Below, one piece after another: positions 45,231-53,708 of a DNA stretch of 64,000 nt. Source of the stretch: Sulfitobacter sp. SK011 (GTDB lineage: Bacteria; Pseudomonadota; Alphaproteobacteria; Rhodobacterales; Rhodobacteraceae). The translations under genes and the position numbers were made by a program. The stretch lies in NCBI RefSeq assembly GCF_003352065.1, contig NZ_CP025803.1:1178001-1242000 (forward strand). The letters are read 5' to 3'. Below the pieces are notes generated by a model, which had not been told where the DNA came from, ran no database searches, and saw only the letters and a list, made by a program, of their open reading frames with translations. Each line of letters opens with the position of its first letter. Within the stretch, counting starts at the first letter, position 1.

Positions 45231-46319
45231 ATGCGTATTCTATTTGCAGGTGGAAATGGCTGGTTGCCCGAAGCCAGCGGAGGCACCCAGAACAGCACGG
45301 ATCATCTGATCCGCCAGAGCATTGCGCAGGGGCACGATTGCGCCGTTTACTGCGGGTTTTCCGGTCGTGGGGTGTTTGGTTTTCGGATGCGTGTGCAGCG
45401 CAAGATGACCGGTCGGCTGTTCAGTGTGGACCGCACTCAGGGCTATGAGGTCATGCGCACGTGGGAACCCCTTGACGAGGAACGGATCGCTGCAGCGGTC
45501 CAACGCTTCCAACCCGATGTTGTGGTCATCCAGACTCGTGGCTCTGCTGGTCTGGGGCACAAGTTTGCGAAACTTGGTGTGCCGGTCGTGCTGTATTTGC
45601 GCAATGTCGAATTTGAAGAGAACGAAGGGGATGTCAGCACAATTCCAGGCGCGCGTTTTATCGCCAATTCCGATTTTACCGCACAAACCTATCATAAGAC
45701 CTATGGCGTTGATTGTACGGTGATCACGCCGACAATCGACTTCGATAAATACAGGTGCGAAACCACAAGAGAGTTTGCGACGCTCATCAATATTCATCCC
45801 AAAAAAGGCTATGCGGTGGCGCGCGACATGGCGCGTGCCTGTCCGGACATTCCGTTCCTTTTTGTGGAGGCCTGGACCCTGTGGGAGGGCCTGTTCAAAG
45901 AGGTCATGGCCGAATTGGACACCTTGCCAAATGTGACCTTCATGCGCCGTACATCGGATATGTCGACGATCTATGGGCGCACGAAAATTTTGCTGGCACC
46001 GAGCCAATGGGAGGAAGCCTGGGGGCGCGTCGCCTCAGAGGCGCATTGCAGTGGTATTCCGGTGATTGGCTCTGACCGGGGCGGGCTGGGACAGGCGATC
46101 GGGCCGGGTGGTATCGTTCTTGCCCATGACGCGCCGATTGAAGAATGGATTGCAGCGCTCAGGAAGCTGTGGTCCGACGATGCCGCCTATGCAGAGCTGT
46201 CTGAACGCGCTGTTGCCTATGCAAAACGCCCAGAGCTTGATTTCCATCGGCAACATGAGACGTTCATGTCCGTACTGCAAAGCGCTGTGCAAGAACCGGA
46301 CGTGCGCAGCCGTGCATGA
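45231..46319 (+). CDS. Glycosyltransferase family 4 (GT-B), paralogue of the gene at 33775-34890
   Basis: A 362-residue GT-B enzyme beginning MRILFAGGNGWLPEASGGTQ, with the donor-site region LLAPSQWEEAWGRVASEAHCSGIPVIGSDRGG-like (in pieces: PSQWEEAWGRVASEA, SGIPVIGS). Much of its length can be aligned by eye to the GT4 at 33775-34890. The start at 45231 is preceded by AAGGG eight bases upstream. The same frame stays open upstream into the sulfotransferase gene, but that part is not plausible protein. Confidence 0.9.
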   Translation: MRILFAGGNGWLPEASGGTQNSTDHLIRQSIAQGHDCAVYCGFSGRGVFGFRMRVQRKMTGRLFSVDRTQGYEVMRTWEPLDEERIAAAVQRFQPDVVVIQTRGSAGLGHKFAKLGVPVVLYLRNVEFEENEGDVSTIPGARFIANSDFTAQTYHKTYGVDCTVITPTIDFDKYRCETTREFATLINIHPKKGYAVARDMARACPDIPFLFVEAWTLWEGLFKEVMAELDTLPNVTFMRRTSDMSTIYGRTKILLAPSQWEEAWGRVASEAHCSGIPVIGSDRGGLGQAIGPGGIVLAHDAPIEEWIAALRKLWSDDAAYAELSERAVAYAKRPELDFHRQHETFMSVLQSAVQEPDVRSRA

Positions 46320-46352
46320 TGCCTGTATCCAAGGTCAGCACGGAGGCAACAT

Positions 46353-47513
46353 TTGAAAATATGCTTTAGCGTTTCAAGCTTTCCGGCCATTTCGCAGACC
46401 TTTGTCACGTCGCAAGTGCTTTATGCGGTGCGGATGGGATATGACGTGACGGTTGCCTGCAAGGTCTTTGATTCAGACACCCCTCTGTCACCCGACGCGC
46501 GCGACCTGCTTGATCGGGTGCGTATTGTTGTCTGGCCGCCGCAAAAACCATCCATTCTGCGGATTTTGCCAACCGGCATTTTTGACCGTCTGGTCGCACG
46601 GCTGGACCGTATGGCCTGGCGACGCAAGATCGACAGCGATGTGGTCATTGCGCATTTCGGCTACCGCGGTGCGGCGGTGGCAAGGGCGCAACGCGGATGG
46701 GCAAAACGCCCGCTTTTAGTGACCGTTTTTCATGGCCGTGATGTCAGCGTGGAATACCAGCGAGATCAAATGGCGCGGTACCGTGATCTGTTTGCCGACG
46801 GGGATCTGCATCTGACGGTCAATGCGCCATTCGCCCGGCAACTGATCGACTGTGCAGCACCGGCAGAGCGGGTCGACACGCACCACCTTGGTATCCCGGT
46901 CGAACACTATGACTTTGCGCCGCCCGCGACAGGCAAACAGCTGCGTCTCTTGAGTGTCAGCAGGCTTGTGGAAAAGAAGGGGATCAATGTCGCCATCGAC
47001 GCGCTTGCATTGTTACGCGAAAGCCATCCTGAAATCGACTGGTGTTATGATATCGGCGGTGACGGCCCGCTGGAAACGGAACTGCGGCAACAGGTGGAGC
47101 TGGCCGGGCTTCAGGACCGTATCCGTTTCTTGGGGGTTTTGTCGCATGATGATACCCTCAACCGAATATCACATGCTGATGTGCTTCTTGTGCCCAGCGT
47201 CACCGCGCATGACGGAGATAAAGAGGGTATTCCCGTCACGTTGATGGAGGCGATGGCACTTGGGACGCCGGTATGTACAACGCGTCATTCCGGCATACCG
47301 GAGCTTGTGACCCATGGCGAAACCGGGTTGCTTACAGCGGAACATGACGCAGAGGGATTGCGCGACAACATTCTGGCGCTTGCACTTGATACCGATAAAG
47401 CGAAGGTGCTGGCGGCAGCGGCGCGGCGCAAGATTGAACGCGATTTTAACGAAGAACGTCAAAACGCGCAGCTGCTGGAGCGCTGTCAGAGGCTGAGCAA
47501 TGCCATATTGTGA
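46353..47513 (+). CDS. Glycosyltransferase family 4, WcaL/colanic-acid type
   Basis: A 386-residue GT4 enzyme. ISQTFVTSQVLYAVRMGYDVTV at the N-terminus and VVIAHFGYRG, VTVFHGRDVS, LLSVSRLVEKKGINVAIDAL and GIPVTLMEAMALGTPVCTTRHSGIPELV follow the WcaL/AmsK pattern. Start codon: TTG at 46353 with GGAGG seven bases upstream; no ATG fits. It adds a sugar late in unit assembly in colanic acid systems; the role here is inferred. Last gene of the flippase operon. Confidence 0.9.
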   Translation: MKICFSVSSFPAISQTFVTSQVLYAVRMGYDVTVACKVFDSDTPLSPDARDLLDRVRIVVWPPQKPSILRILPTGIFDRLVARLDRMAWRRKIDSDVVIAHFGYRGAAVARAQRGWAKRPLLVTVFHGRDVSVEYQRDQMARYRDLFADGDLHLTVNAPFARQLIDCAAPAERVDTHHLGIPVEHYDFAPPATGKQLRLLSVSRLVEKKGINVAIDALALLRESHPEIDWCYDIGGDGPLETELRQQVELAGLQDRIRFLGVLSHDDTLNRISHADVLLVPSVTAHDGDKEGIPVTLMEAMALGTPVCTTRHSGIPELVTHGETGLLTAEHDAEGLRDNILALALDTDKAKVLAAAARRKIERDFNEERQNAQLLERCQRLSNAIL

Positions 47514-47792
47514 TGTGATCGATATTGTCGGGGTCAGAATGAATGTTCGGGCCCCGCATAGTCTGGCATTTGCTCGCCCCCTAGTCCGCTAATTCAGCGG
47601 GGTGTGCTGATACCCTACGCACCCGGCCATCGCTGCGCCGCGGTGTGGGGCGCTATATCCATTTCCGTTTTTGCCTTTCCGTTTTGACATAGCCCCTATG
47701 CATTTTTTGCGGGTTGGAAGGTGATGTCGCTAGCGCTATCTCTGCAGTGCGGCATAAATACTGCGCCGCAGCAAATAGAAAGGAAACACACC

Positions 47793-48032
47793 ATGTCAAT
47801 GGTAACTTCCCAGAATAAAATGTGGTCAAAATCCATCCCCGGCAGCCTACAGGCGTATTTTGCTGACCTGATAATTGCAGCCAAAGTCGCGAAAGCACGC
47901 CGTGCCAGATACCGCGAAACCTATTCCGAGTTGAGCGCGCTGTCCGATCGGGACCTTGCCGACATCGGAATTGCCCGGTCATACATCAGGCGGCTTGCTA
48001 TCGAAGAAAGCATGAAGGTGACAAGCGCGTGA
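47793..48032 (+). CDS. DUF1127 domain protein
   Basis: A 79-residue basic protein. The C-terminal half has the DUF1127 (YjiS-like) motif ELSALSDRDLADIGIARSYI. Small arginine-rich DUF1127 proteins in alphaproteobacteria are tied to RNA-related phosphate and carbon regulation in Agrobacterium and Rhodobacter; the role here is unknown. The ATG at 47793 follows AGGAAACACACC. An upstream in-frame ATG at 47721 is less likely. The next gene starts within its stop codon. Confidence 0.85.
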   Translation: MSMVTSQNKMWSKSIPGSLQAYFADLIIAAKVAKARRARYRETYSELSALSDRDLADIGIARSYIRRLAIEESMKVTSA

Positions 48033-48274
48033 CCGACACCGTCAACACCTTGCCCCGATCCGCCCGGCGGAACGCTTTGTTGCCGAGCACTCTTGGGCAG
48101 AGCATCGCAGGTTTGACGATGAAATTGGGCAGGGGCGTGAGCCGATTCGTGACAGCCTTGCAGGTCAGCAGAATGGAGTCTGTTTTGCGCGCAATGAGCG
48201 ACCGTGAGCTTGACGCCATCGGCGTTGAGCGCCGCGATATCACGCAACATGCGCACTATTTGATTGGCTGCTGA
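48029..48274 (+). CDS. Second DUF1127-like protein, coupled to the first
   Basis: An 81-residue basic protein starting at a GTG that overlaps the previous stop (GTGA). Its C-terminal motif VLRAMSDRELDAIGVERRDI is a DUF1127 domain, and the N-terminal part is rich in R and S. The tandem arrangement suggests duplication. A hairpin terminator follows 170 bp downstream. Confidence 0.82.
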   Translation: MTDTVNTLPRSARRNALLPSTLGQSIAGLTMKLGRGVSRFVTALQVSRMESVLRAMSDRELDAIGVERRDITQHAHYLIGC

Positions 48275-48446
48275 CTGGGCGAATTTGAATCTGGGGGGAG
48301 AAACAAAAGATTGTTCTGCCCCGCTCGAAACTCAGTGTCCAACCCGATGCGGGCTGGCACTGACAGGCACCGGGTTCACGCTCCTCCCAGAGTGTTCCGC
48401 GTGCTGAAGATTAACGGTCCTTCCTCCCCGGAACCCGTTATGATCA

Positions 48447-48490
48447 GGGCTGGCATCCTCACCTCCCCCCAAGGATGCCGGCCCCCTTTT
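48447..48490 (+). terminator. Strong hairpin terminator after the DUF1127 pair
   Basis: A 13-bp stem pairs 48447-48459 (GGGCTGGCATCCT) with 48472-48484 (AGGATGCCGGCCC), with one G-T wobble and a 12-base loop. It is followed by CC and TTTT. It ends rightward transcription before the leftward oxidoreductase gene whose stop is at 48522. Confidence 0.7.
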
Positions 48491-48521
48491 CCGATCAATA
48501 ATTATGCTGTCAGATCAATGG

Positions 48522-49685
48522 CTAGTCCGCGACCTTGACCCAAGCCGCGTTGCGTGCACTTGAGCGTTGGCAGGCGTCGATAAAGGCAACTCCCTTCAGC
48601 CCGTCCTGCACCGTTGGGAAGAGCACGTCGGCCGGCACATCATTGCCGTCCCGGTGTGCGGTAATGGCATTTGCAGCCTCGGTATAGATGTTCGCGAACC
48701 CTTCAAGATATCCTTCGGGATGGCCTGGCGGCACGCGGGTTACGCGGCCCGCTGCACCGCCCGATCCAGCGCCACCGCGCGTGATCAGGCGTCTGGGGGC
48801 ACCGAACGGCGTGTGCCAGAGTTGATTGGGGTTTTCCTGGGCCCATTCAAGCCCACCCTTGGAGCCGTAAATCCGCAACTTGAGCGCATTTTCATTGCCG
48901 GGGGCGACCTGTGACGACCATAGCATGCCCTTTGCGCCCCCATTCCAACGCAGCATGACATGGCAATTGTCATCAACCCGGCGGCCTTCCACAAACGTGT
49001 GCATATCAGCGGCCAGCTCAGTCACTTCCAGACCCGAGACGAAACAGGAGAGGTTATAGGCGTGTACACCAATGTCCCCGATGCAGCCTGCCCCAGATTG
49101 ATCCGGGTCCGTGCGCCACAGCGCCTGTTTGTTCTGTTCGTCTTCGGTCAGCCAATCTTGCGCATATTCGGCCTGAACCATGCGAATGTCGCCCAGATCT
49201 CCATGCGCCACCATCTCGCGGGCCTGACGGGCCATGGGATAGCCGGTGTAGTTATGCGTCAGCACGAACAATGCCTCAGACCTTTCCGCCGCTTTCACCA
49301 GCTTGCGGGCATCGGCAAGGGTTGAGGTCAGTGGTTTGTCGCAGATTACGTGAATGCCGCGTTTCAGAAACTCGCGGGCCACCGGGTAATGCAGATGATT
49401 TGGGGTGACGATGGCCACCGCGTCGATACCGTTTTTCAGGCGGGCCTCACGTTTGGCCATCTCGACATAATGCCCATAGGCACGGTCATCCGTAATGCCC
49501 AGATCAGCGGCACTGGCACGTGACTTTTCTGGGGTCGAGCTGAATGCGCCCGCGACCAATTCGAAACGGTCGTCGATGCGGCTGGCGATGCGGTGGACCC
49601 CGCCGATAAAGGCATCGCGCCCGCCGCCCACCATGCCAAGCCGGATGCGGCCCGTGTTTTGATCGGAATTTCCAGTGATCGCCAT
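48522..49685 (-). CDS. Gfo/Idh/MocA family NAD(P)-dependent oxidoreductase
   Basis: A 387-residue sugar or inositol-type dehydrogenase. The N-terminal Rossmann motif is GMVGGGRDAFIGGVHR (around residues 17-32). The CDKPLTSTLADARKLV segment carries the EKP-like lysine, and the substrate-binding histidine is expected in DIGVHAYNL. The substrate is unknown. Its start overlaps, by one base (TGATG), the stop of a truncated upstream gene, showing it was once second in an operon. Confidence 0.9.
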   Translation of the reverse strand: MAITGNSDQNTGRIRLGMVGGGRDAFIGGVHRIASRIDDRFELVAGAFSSTPEKSRASAADLGITDDRAYGHYVEMAKREARLKNGIDAVAIVTPNHLHYPVAREFLKRGIHVICDKPLTSTLADARKLVKAAERSEALFVLTHNYTGYPMARQAREMVAHGDLGDIRMVQAEYAQDWLTEDEQNKQALWRTDPDQSGAGCIGDIGVHAYNLSCFVSGLEVTELAADMHTFVEGRRVDDNCHVMLRWNGGAKGMLWSSQVAPGNENALKLRIYGSKGGLEWAQENPNQLWHTPFGAPRRLITRGGAGSGGAAGRVTRVPPGHPEGYLEGFANIYTEAANAITAHRDGNDVPADVLFPTVQDGLKGVAFIDACQRSSARNAAWVKVAD

Positions 49686-49800
49686 CAGCCCAGCCCCAAC
49701 ATTTTACGGTTTGCCCCTGCATCTGCACCGTCTTGGGTGAAGTCGTCAAACGCCTTTTCGGTCACCCGGATGATATGATCCTTGACGAACTGCGCACCAG
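49685..49800 (-). pseudogene. C-terminal remnant of a gene once upstream of the oxidoreductase
   Basis: The minus-strand frame just upstream of the oxidoreductase ends FVKDHIIRVTEKAFDDFTQDG and then NRKMLGLG before a TGA overlapping the next start. This resembles the C-terminus of TIM-barrel sugar phosphate isomerase/epimerases, which often pair with Gfo/Idh enzymes. Upstream the homology is lost and a stop appears within about 20 codons. The exact left edge is uncertain and overlaps the cupin start on the other strand. Assignment is by eye and tentative. Confidence 0.4.
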
Positions 49801-50138
49801 AGGTAAACGGCGCGACACAGTTCTCAGCCGGGGTGGTATTTGCCCCACCGACGCAAGGGCATGCCCGCCATAATCATCCCGGTGCGGAAGAGATCATATT
49901 TATCATCAAAGCCACAGGCGAGCAGATTGTAGAGGATCATAATGGCGTCTCAGAGACCCGGCAAGTTGGGCCGGGATGCACCATTTCAATTCCTGAAAGC
50001 CGGTTTCACGCGACCCAGAACACAGGTACCGAACCGATGGAAATATTCGTGGTGTATTCGCCCACGGGTCCAGAGAAGGTCTTGCGGGATGCGCCCGATT
50101 TTCATCTGATCCCAGCCAAGACTGACAAAGGACACTAA
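49782..50138 (+). CDS. Cupin-domain protein, possibly missing its N-terminus
   Basis: A 118-residue single-domain cupin. Motif 1 is GHARHNHPGAEEIIFII (metal-binding HxH and E) and motif 2 is CTISIPESRFHATQNTG. The start is unclear: TTG at 49782 has no ribosome site, and the frame is closed just upstream. Relatives I recall carry about 40 residues before NCAPEVNGAT, so the gene may be truncated at the junction with the isomerase-like remnant. It is followed after one base by the M24 peptidase gene. Confidence 0.7.
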   Translation: MTNCAPEVNGATQFSAGVVFAPPTQGHARHNHPGAEEIIFIIKATGEQIVEDHNGVSETRQVGPGCTISIPESRFHATQNTGTEPMEIFVVYSPTGPEKVLRDAPDFHLIPAKTDKGH

Positions 50139-50139
50139 C

Positions 50140-51303
50140 GTGGGCACGATGAACTACAGCTTTGATCATTTGGACAGCCTGATGGAGGACGCGGGGCTTG
50201 ATGCGTTGATGATCACCTCCAAACATAACGTCCAATATCTGTTGGGCGGGCACAAATTCATCTTCTTTTCTGCCATGGATGCCATCGGCCACGGGCGGTA
50301 CCTGCCTATCCTGATCTATCTGCGGGGGGATAAGGAAAAGACCGCCTATGTTGCCAACACAATGGAAAAAAGCGAGCATGACAACGACCCGTTCTGGGTC
50401 CCGCATTCTTATCCGATGGCCTGGGGCAGCGTTGACAGTGTCAAACAGGCCATCGCCCATCTGAACAAAGTTGGCTTTACCACCGGGCGGATCGGCGTCG
50501 AACCATCGTTTCTGCCGTCGGATTCTCATGCAGTTCTGATCGACGCTTTGCCGAACACTGCGCTGTTGGATGCAACAGCGGTGATGGAGAACCTGCGCGC
50601 GGTCAAATCCCCCGCAGAGCTTGCGATGCTGCGCGAGGCGTCTGAGCGGATCACCGATGCGATGCAGGCGACCATCGCCGCATCTGGCGCGGGCAGTACC
50701 AAACACGAGATCATCGAACGCCTGCACCGCGAAGAAACCAATCGTGGTCTGCAGTTCGACTATTGCCTGTTGACCCTGGGGGCCAGCCACAATCGCGCCG
50801 GATCGGACCAGGCCTGGGCAGAAGGCGAGGTGCTGTCGATTGATTCAGGTGGCAATCTGGACGGCTATATTGGTGACATCTGCCGGATGGGCGTTCTAGG
50901 CGAACCAGACGCTGAATTGGTTGATCTGCTGGGTGAGATTGAGGAAATTCAACAAGCGGCCTTTGCCAAAGTGAAAGCAGGGGCACCCGGTGCCGCCCTG
51001 ATTGCCGCAGGGCAGGCGGCGCTGGCGCGGCAACCGCATAAAGATCTCACAGACTTCTTTGGCCATGGCATGGGTCTGGTCAGCCATGAAGCCCCGTTCT
51101 TGTTGACCAATCATCCGGTTGCTTACGAAGGGCGCGATGCAGACACGCCCCTGAAGTCAGGGATGGTGCTGTCGACTGAGACCCATATGCTGCATCCGAA
51201 ACGCGGTTTTATCAAACTCGAAGACACATTGACCGTGACAGAGACCGGATACGAAATGTTCGGCACGCAAGGCCGTGACTGGAATGTGGGAGGCACGGCA
51301 TAA
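50140..51303 (+). CDS. M24 family metallopeptidase (Xaa-Pro peptidase/creatinase fold)
   Basis: A 387-residue pita-bread-fold protein. The C-terminal catalytic domain has the five metal ligands in order: SIDSGG and GDICR (two aspartates), FGHGMGLVSHE (histidine), STETHML (glutamate) and KLEDTLTV (glutamate). The N-terminal creatinase-like domain runs to about residue 150. It may cleave Xaa-Pro dipeptides or act on a small-molecule substrate. GTG at 50140 has AAAGGA at good spacing; an ATG at 50149 is the alternative. Confidence 0.9.
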   Translation: MGTMNYSFDHLDSLMEDAGLDALMITSKHNVQYLLGGHKFIFFSAMDAIGHGRYLPILIYLRGDKEKTAYVANTMEKSEHDNDPFWVPHSYPMAWGSVDSVKQAIAHLNKVGFTTGRIGVEPSFLPSDSHAVLIDALPNTALLDATAVMENLRAVKSPAELAMLREASERITDAMQATIAASGAGSTKHEIIERLHREETNRGLQFDYCLLTLGASHNRAGSDQAWAEGEVLSIDSGGNLDGYIGDICRMGVLGEPDAELVDLLGEIEEIQQAAFAKVKAGAPGAALIAAGQAALARQPHKDLTDFFGHGMGLVSHEAPFLLTNHPVAYEGRDADTPLKSGMVLSTETHMLHPKRGFIKLEDTLTVTETGYEMFGTQGRDWNVGGTA

Positions 51304-51362
51304 CGGGGCTTGCTGGGCACTGCTCATCGCGCGACAATGGCGGCCAGCAAGAGGAGTGCGCC

Positions 51363-51537
51363 ATGATCCGCCATCATGTGTATATGAATTCAAACGGTCA
51401 TTTGGACGGTCTTTCAGGGTGCAGAGGGGAGCGACGCCTATCTGGTGCATCCCCTTCAACTCGGCGTTGGGGCGCATCTGGTGGCGCAAATTAAGGGCGC
51501 GGCTGGGGGCGTCTTTGTCTGTGATGTCGAAATATGA
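51363..51537 (+). pseudogene. Dabb (stress-responsive A/B barrel) domain remnant
   Basis: The sequence starts with a typical Dabb N-terminus (MIRHHVYMN) after AAGAGGAG. It then changes frame and resumes with the family C-terminus (LVHPLQLGVGAHLVAQIKGAAGG, then FVCDVEI) before a TGA at 51535-51537. About half of the normal 100 residues are missing, and the length (175 bp) is not a multiple of three. The stop still overlaps the glycerate kinase start (ATGA), so the pair was once translationally coupled. Confidence 0.65.
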
Positions 51538-52814
51538 CGTTTCAGCAAAGTAAGACACTTCTCTCAAAGCTGTTTGATGCGGCAATTCTTGCTGCGGCTC
51601 CGCACGGCGCGTTGCAAGGGAACTTGCCCGCAAAACCCAAGGGCCGTGTGGTGGTTGTCGGCGCTGGCAAAGGCGTCGCACAATTGGCCGCAGCACTTGA
51701 GGATATGTGGGATGGCCCGATCAGCGGTGTGGTGGTCACAAGGTATGGCTACGCCGCCCCATGCAAGGTCATTCGCGTGCTCGAAGCGTCGCATCCAGTG
51801 CCCGATCAGGCTGGGGTTGGTGCCGCATCTGAAATCCTCAAGGCGGTGTCGGACCTTGGCAAAGATGATCTGGTGATCGCGCTGATCTGTGGCGGCGGCT
51901 CTGCCTTGTTGCCCGCACCACCCGATGGGTTCACGCTGGAGGATGAACAGGACCTCAACAAATCCCTGCTTGCCTCAGGCGCGCCCATTGGCGTGATGAA
52001 CGCGATCCGCAAACACTTCAGTCAGATCAAAGGCGGGCGACTGGCGCAGGCGGCCTATCCTGCAAAGGTGGTCAGTTTGGTGGTGTCTGACGTTCCCGGT
52101 GATGATCCTGCCCAGGTCGCCTCTGGACCGACCGTGCCGGATGCAATTGATGGGTTGGCGGCTGCCGCGTTGGTCAAGAGCTACAGCATTGATTTGCCGC
52201 CACGGATAGCTGCGTTTATCAGCACCCCGTCGGCGCGCGCACCAAAGCCCGATGACGCCTGTTTTGCACAAAATGAGGTGAAAGTGATCGCATCTGCAGC
52301 GCTTTCGCTGAAAGCCGCCGCACAGGTTGCTGCCAAAGCAGGTTATACCCCTGTCATTCTGTCAGACGCCATCGAAGGCGAAGCACGCGAGATTGGCCTG
52401 ATGCACGCTGCCATTGCGCGGCACGTAGTGCAGAAAGATACGCCATTTGCCAAACCTGTGGCGATCCTGTCAGGGGGCGAAACCACGGTGACGTTACGCG
52501 GCACGGGCAAGGGGGGCCGTAACACCGAATTTCTGCTCGCATTTGCGCGTTGCATCGCCGGGCTTTCAGGGGTGGTGGCCATGGCCGCAGATACCGACGG
52601 CATAGACGGGTCCGAAGACAACGCCGGGGCCTTTGCCGACGGCACCACAGCGCCCCGGTTGTTGGCCGCTGGGATGGACCCGATGGCGATACTGTCGGCC
52701 AATGATGCATGGAGCGCGTTTGATGCGTTGGGCGATTTGTTTGTCCCGGGGCCGACCGGGACAAACGTCAATGATTTTCGCGCCATCCTGATATCAAAAG
52801 ACGCAGGCTCCTGA
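51534..52814 (+). CDS. Glycerate 2-kinase (GckA/TtuD, MOFRL/DUF4147 family)
   Basis: Phosphorylates D-glycerate to 2-phosphoglycerate, feeding sugar-acid or serine-cycle products into central metabolism. It has 426 residues, as usual. The DUF4147 domain shows VVVVGAGKGVAQLAAALE, LICGGGSALLPAPP and IRKHFSQIKGGRLAQAAYPA. The C-terminal MOFRL domain shows ILSGGETTVTLRGTGKGGRNTEFLLA (in pieces: SGGETTVTL, GKGGRNTEFLLA) and DGIDGSEDNAGA. Rightward, downstream of the M24 gene and the Dabb remnant. Confidence 0.94.
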   Translation: MTFQQSKTLLSKLFDAAILAAAPHGALQGNLPAKPKGRVVVVGAGKGVAQLAAALEDMWDGPISGVVVTRYGYAAPCKVIRVLEASHPVPDQAGVGAASEILKAVSDLGKDDLVIALICGGGSALLPAPPDGFTLEDEQDLNKSLLASGAPIGVMNAIRKHFSQIKGGRLAQAAYPAKVVSLVVSDVPGDDPAQVASGPTVPDAIDGLAAAALVKSYSIDLPPRIAAFISTPSARAPKPDDACFAQNEVKVIASAALSLKAAAQVAAKAGYTPVILSDAIEGEAREIGLMHAAIARHVVQKDTPFAKPVAILSGGETTVTLRGTGKGGRNTEFLLAFARCIAGLSGVVAMAADTDGIDGSEDNAGAFADGTTAPRLLAAGMDPMAILSANDAWSAFDALGDLFVPGPTGTNVNDFRAILISKDAGS

Positions 52815-52841
52815 CCACCCCCAAGGGCCGCCCCCGGCTTA

Positions 52842-53684
52842 TCAGGTTTCTTTTTTGTCGTTCACTATGGTCATCTGTGCCAATCCGCTTTGGCCCAGAT
52901 CGACCTTGGCAAACGGCCCGCCATGACACATCTGGCCGGGGTCGGTGACGTCGACAGGACCGTCTTCGGCCAATACGTCATTCGCAAATTGTTCGGCGTT
53001 GTCTTTGGGCCGATACCCCAGAAACGATGCCTTGGCGTTGTCCACCGGGCAGCGATCATTGTTGGACACGCCGTAAATGATGCTGAACCCAACCGAGGGC
53101 GTATCAACCGCCCGCGTCACAAGCTGGATCAGATCATCATATGACAACCACGATCCCAAGGCGCGGGAATTGTTCACCTGTGCTGCTGACAGAATGCGCA
53201 GATGCACGGATTCCATCTGGCGCTTGTCCCAGTACATGCTGCCCAGATCCTCGGTAAAGCATTTCGCCAAACCATAAAACGTATCCGGGCGATGGGGCGC
53301 GTCGATGCCAATGAAATCGGCCTTTTTGTGCATGCCCACCGCGTGGATCGACGACGCATAAACGATGCGGCGCACACCGTGTTGATACCCTGCTTCCCAA
53401 ATGTTGTAGGAGCCGATGAAATTGGGCCCAAGCAATTCCTCAAAGGGTTTTTCGTCCACAATGGCCCCGAAATGCACAACCATATCCGCGCCTTCCAGCA
53501 GCGGCTTGATCTGGTCCATCTCGGCCAGGTCTGCTTTTTCGTAGCGCTCACCGTCATAGAGTTTGCCAATATCATCGGCGATATCGGTGCTAAGCAGCTC
53601 GTCGCACATCGCGGCCAGTGGTTCGCGCAAGTATGACCCCAAACGTCCCGCAGCCCCGGTCAAAACCAGTTTCTTCAGTTTCAT
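52842..53684 (-). CDS. NAD-dependent epimerase/dehydratase family, uronate dehydrogenase-like
   Basis: A 280-residue extended short-chain dehydrogenase. The NAD loop is GAAGRLG (residues 10-16), and the catalytic pair is Y137-x3-K141 in FYGLAKCFTEDL. The overall pattern (VEKPFEELL-type segment, N/SSIH at 111-114, VNNSRALGSWLSYDDL, FLGYRPKDNAEQF) parallels uronate dehydrogenase, which oxidises galacturonate or glucuronate to the aldarolactone. Specificity is inferred. Last gene of the five-gene leftward operon; the HpaI-like aldolase ends 25 bp upstream. Confidence 0.83.
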   Translation of the reverse strand: MKLKKLVLTGAAGRLGSYLREPLAAMCDELLSTDIADDIGKLYDGERYEKADLAEMDQIKPLLEGADMVVHFGAIVDEKPFEELLGPNFIGSYNIWEAGYQHGVRRIVYASSIHAVGMHKKADFIGIDAPHRPDTFYGLAKCFTEDLGSMYWDKRQMESVHLRILSAAQVNNSRALGSWLSYDDLIQLVTRAVDTPSVGFSIIYGVSNNDRCPVDNAKASFLGYRPKDNAEQFANDVLAEDGPVDVTDPGQMCHGGPFAKVDLGQSGLAQMTIVNDKKET

Positions 53685-53708
53685 ATCTCTATTCCGTCCA
53701 TTGCAATT

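Noticed and set aside
47586..47600. 5-bp stem CCGCT/AGCGG after the last GT gene
   Set aside because: Too short, and not followed by T residues.
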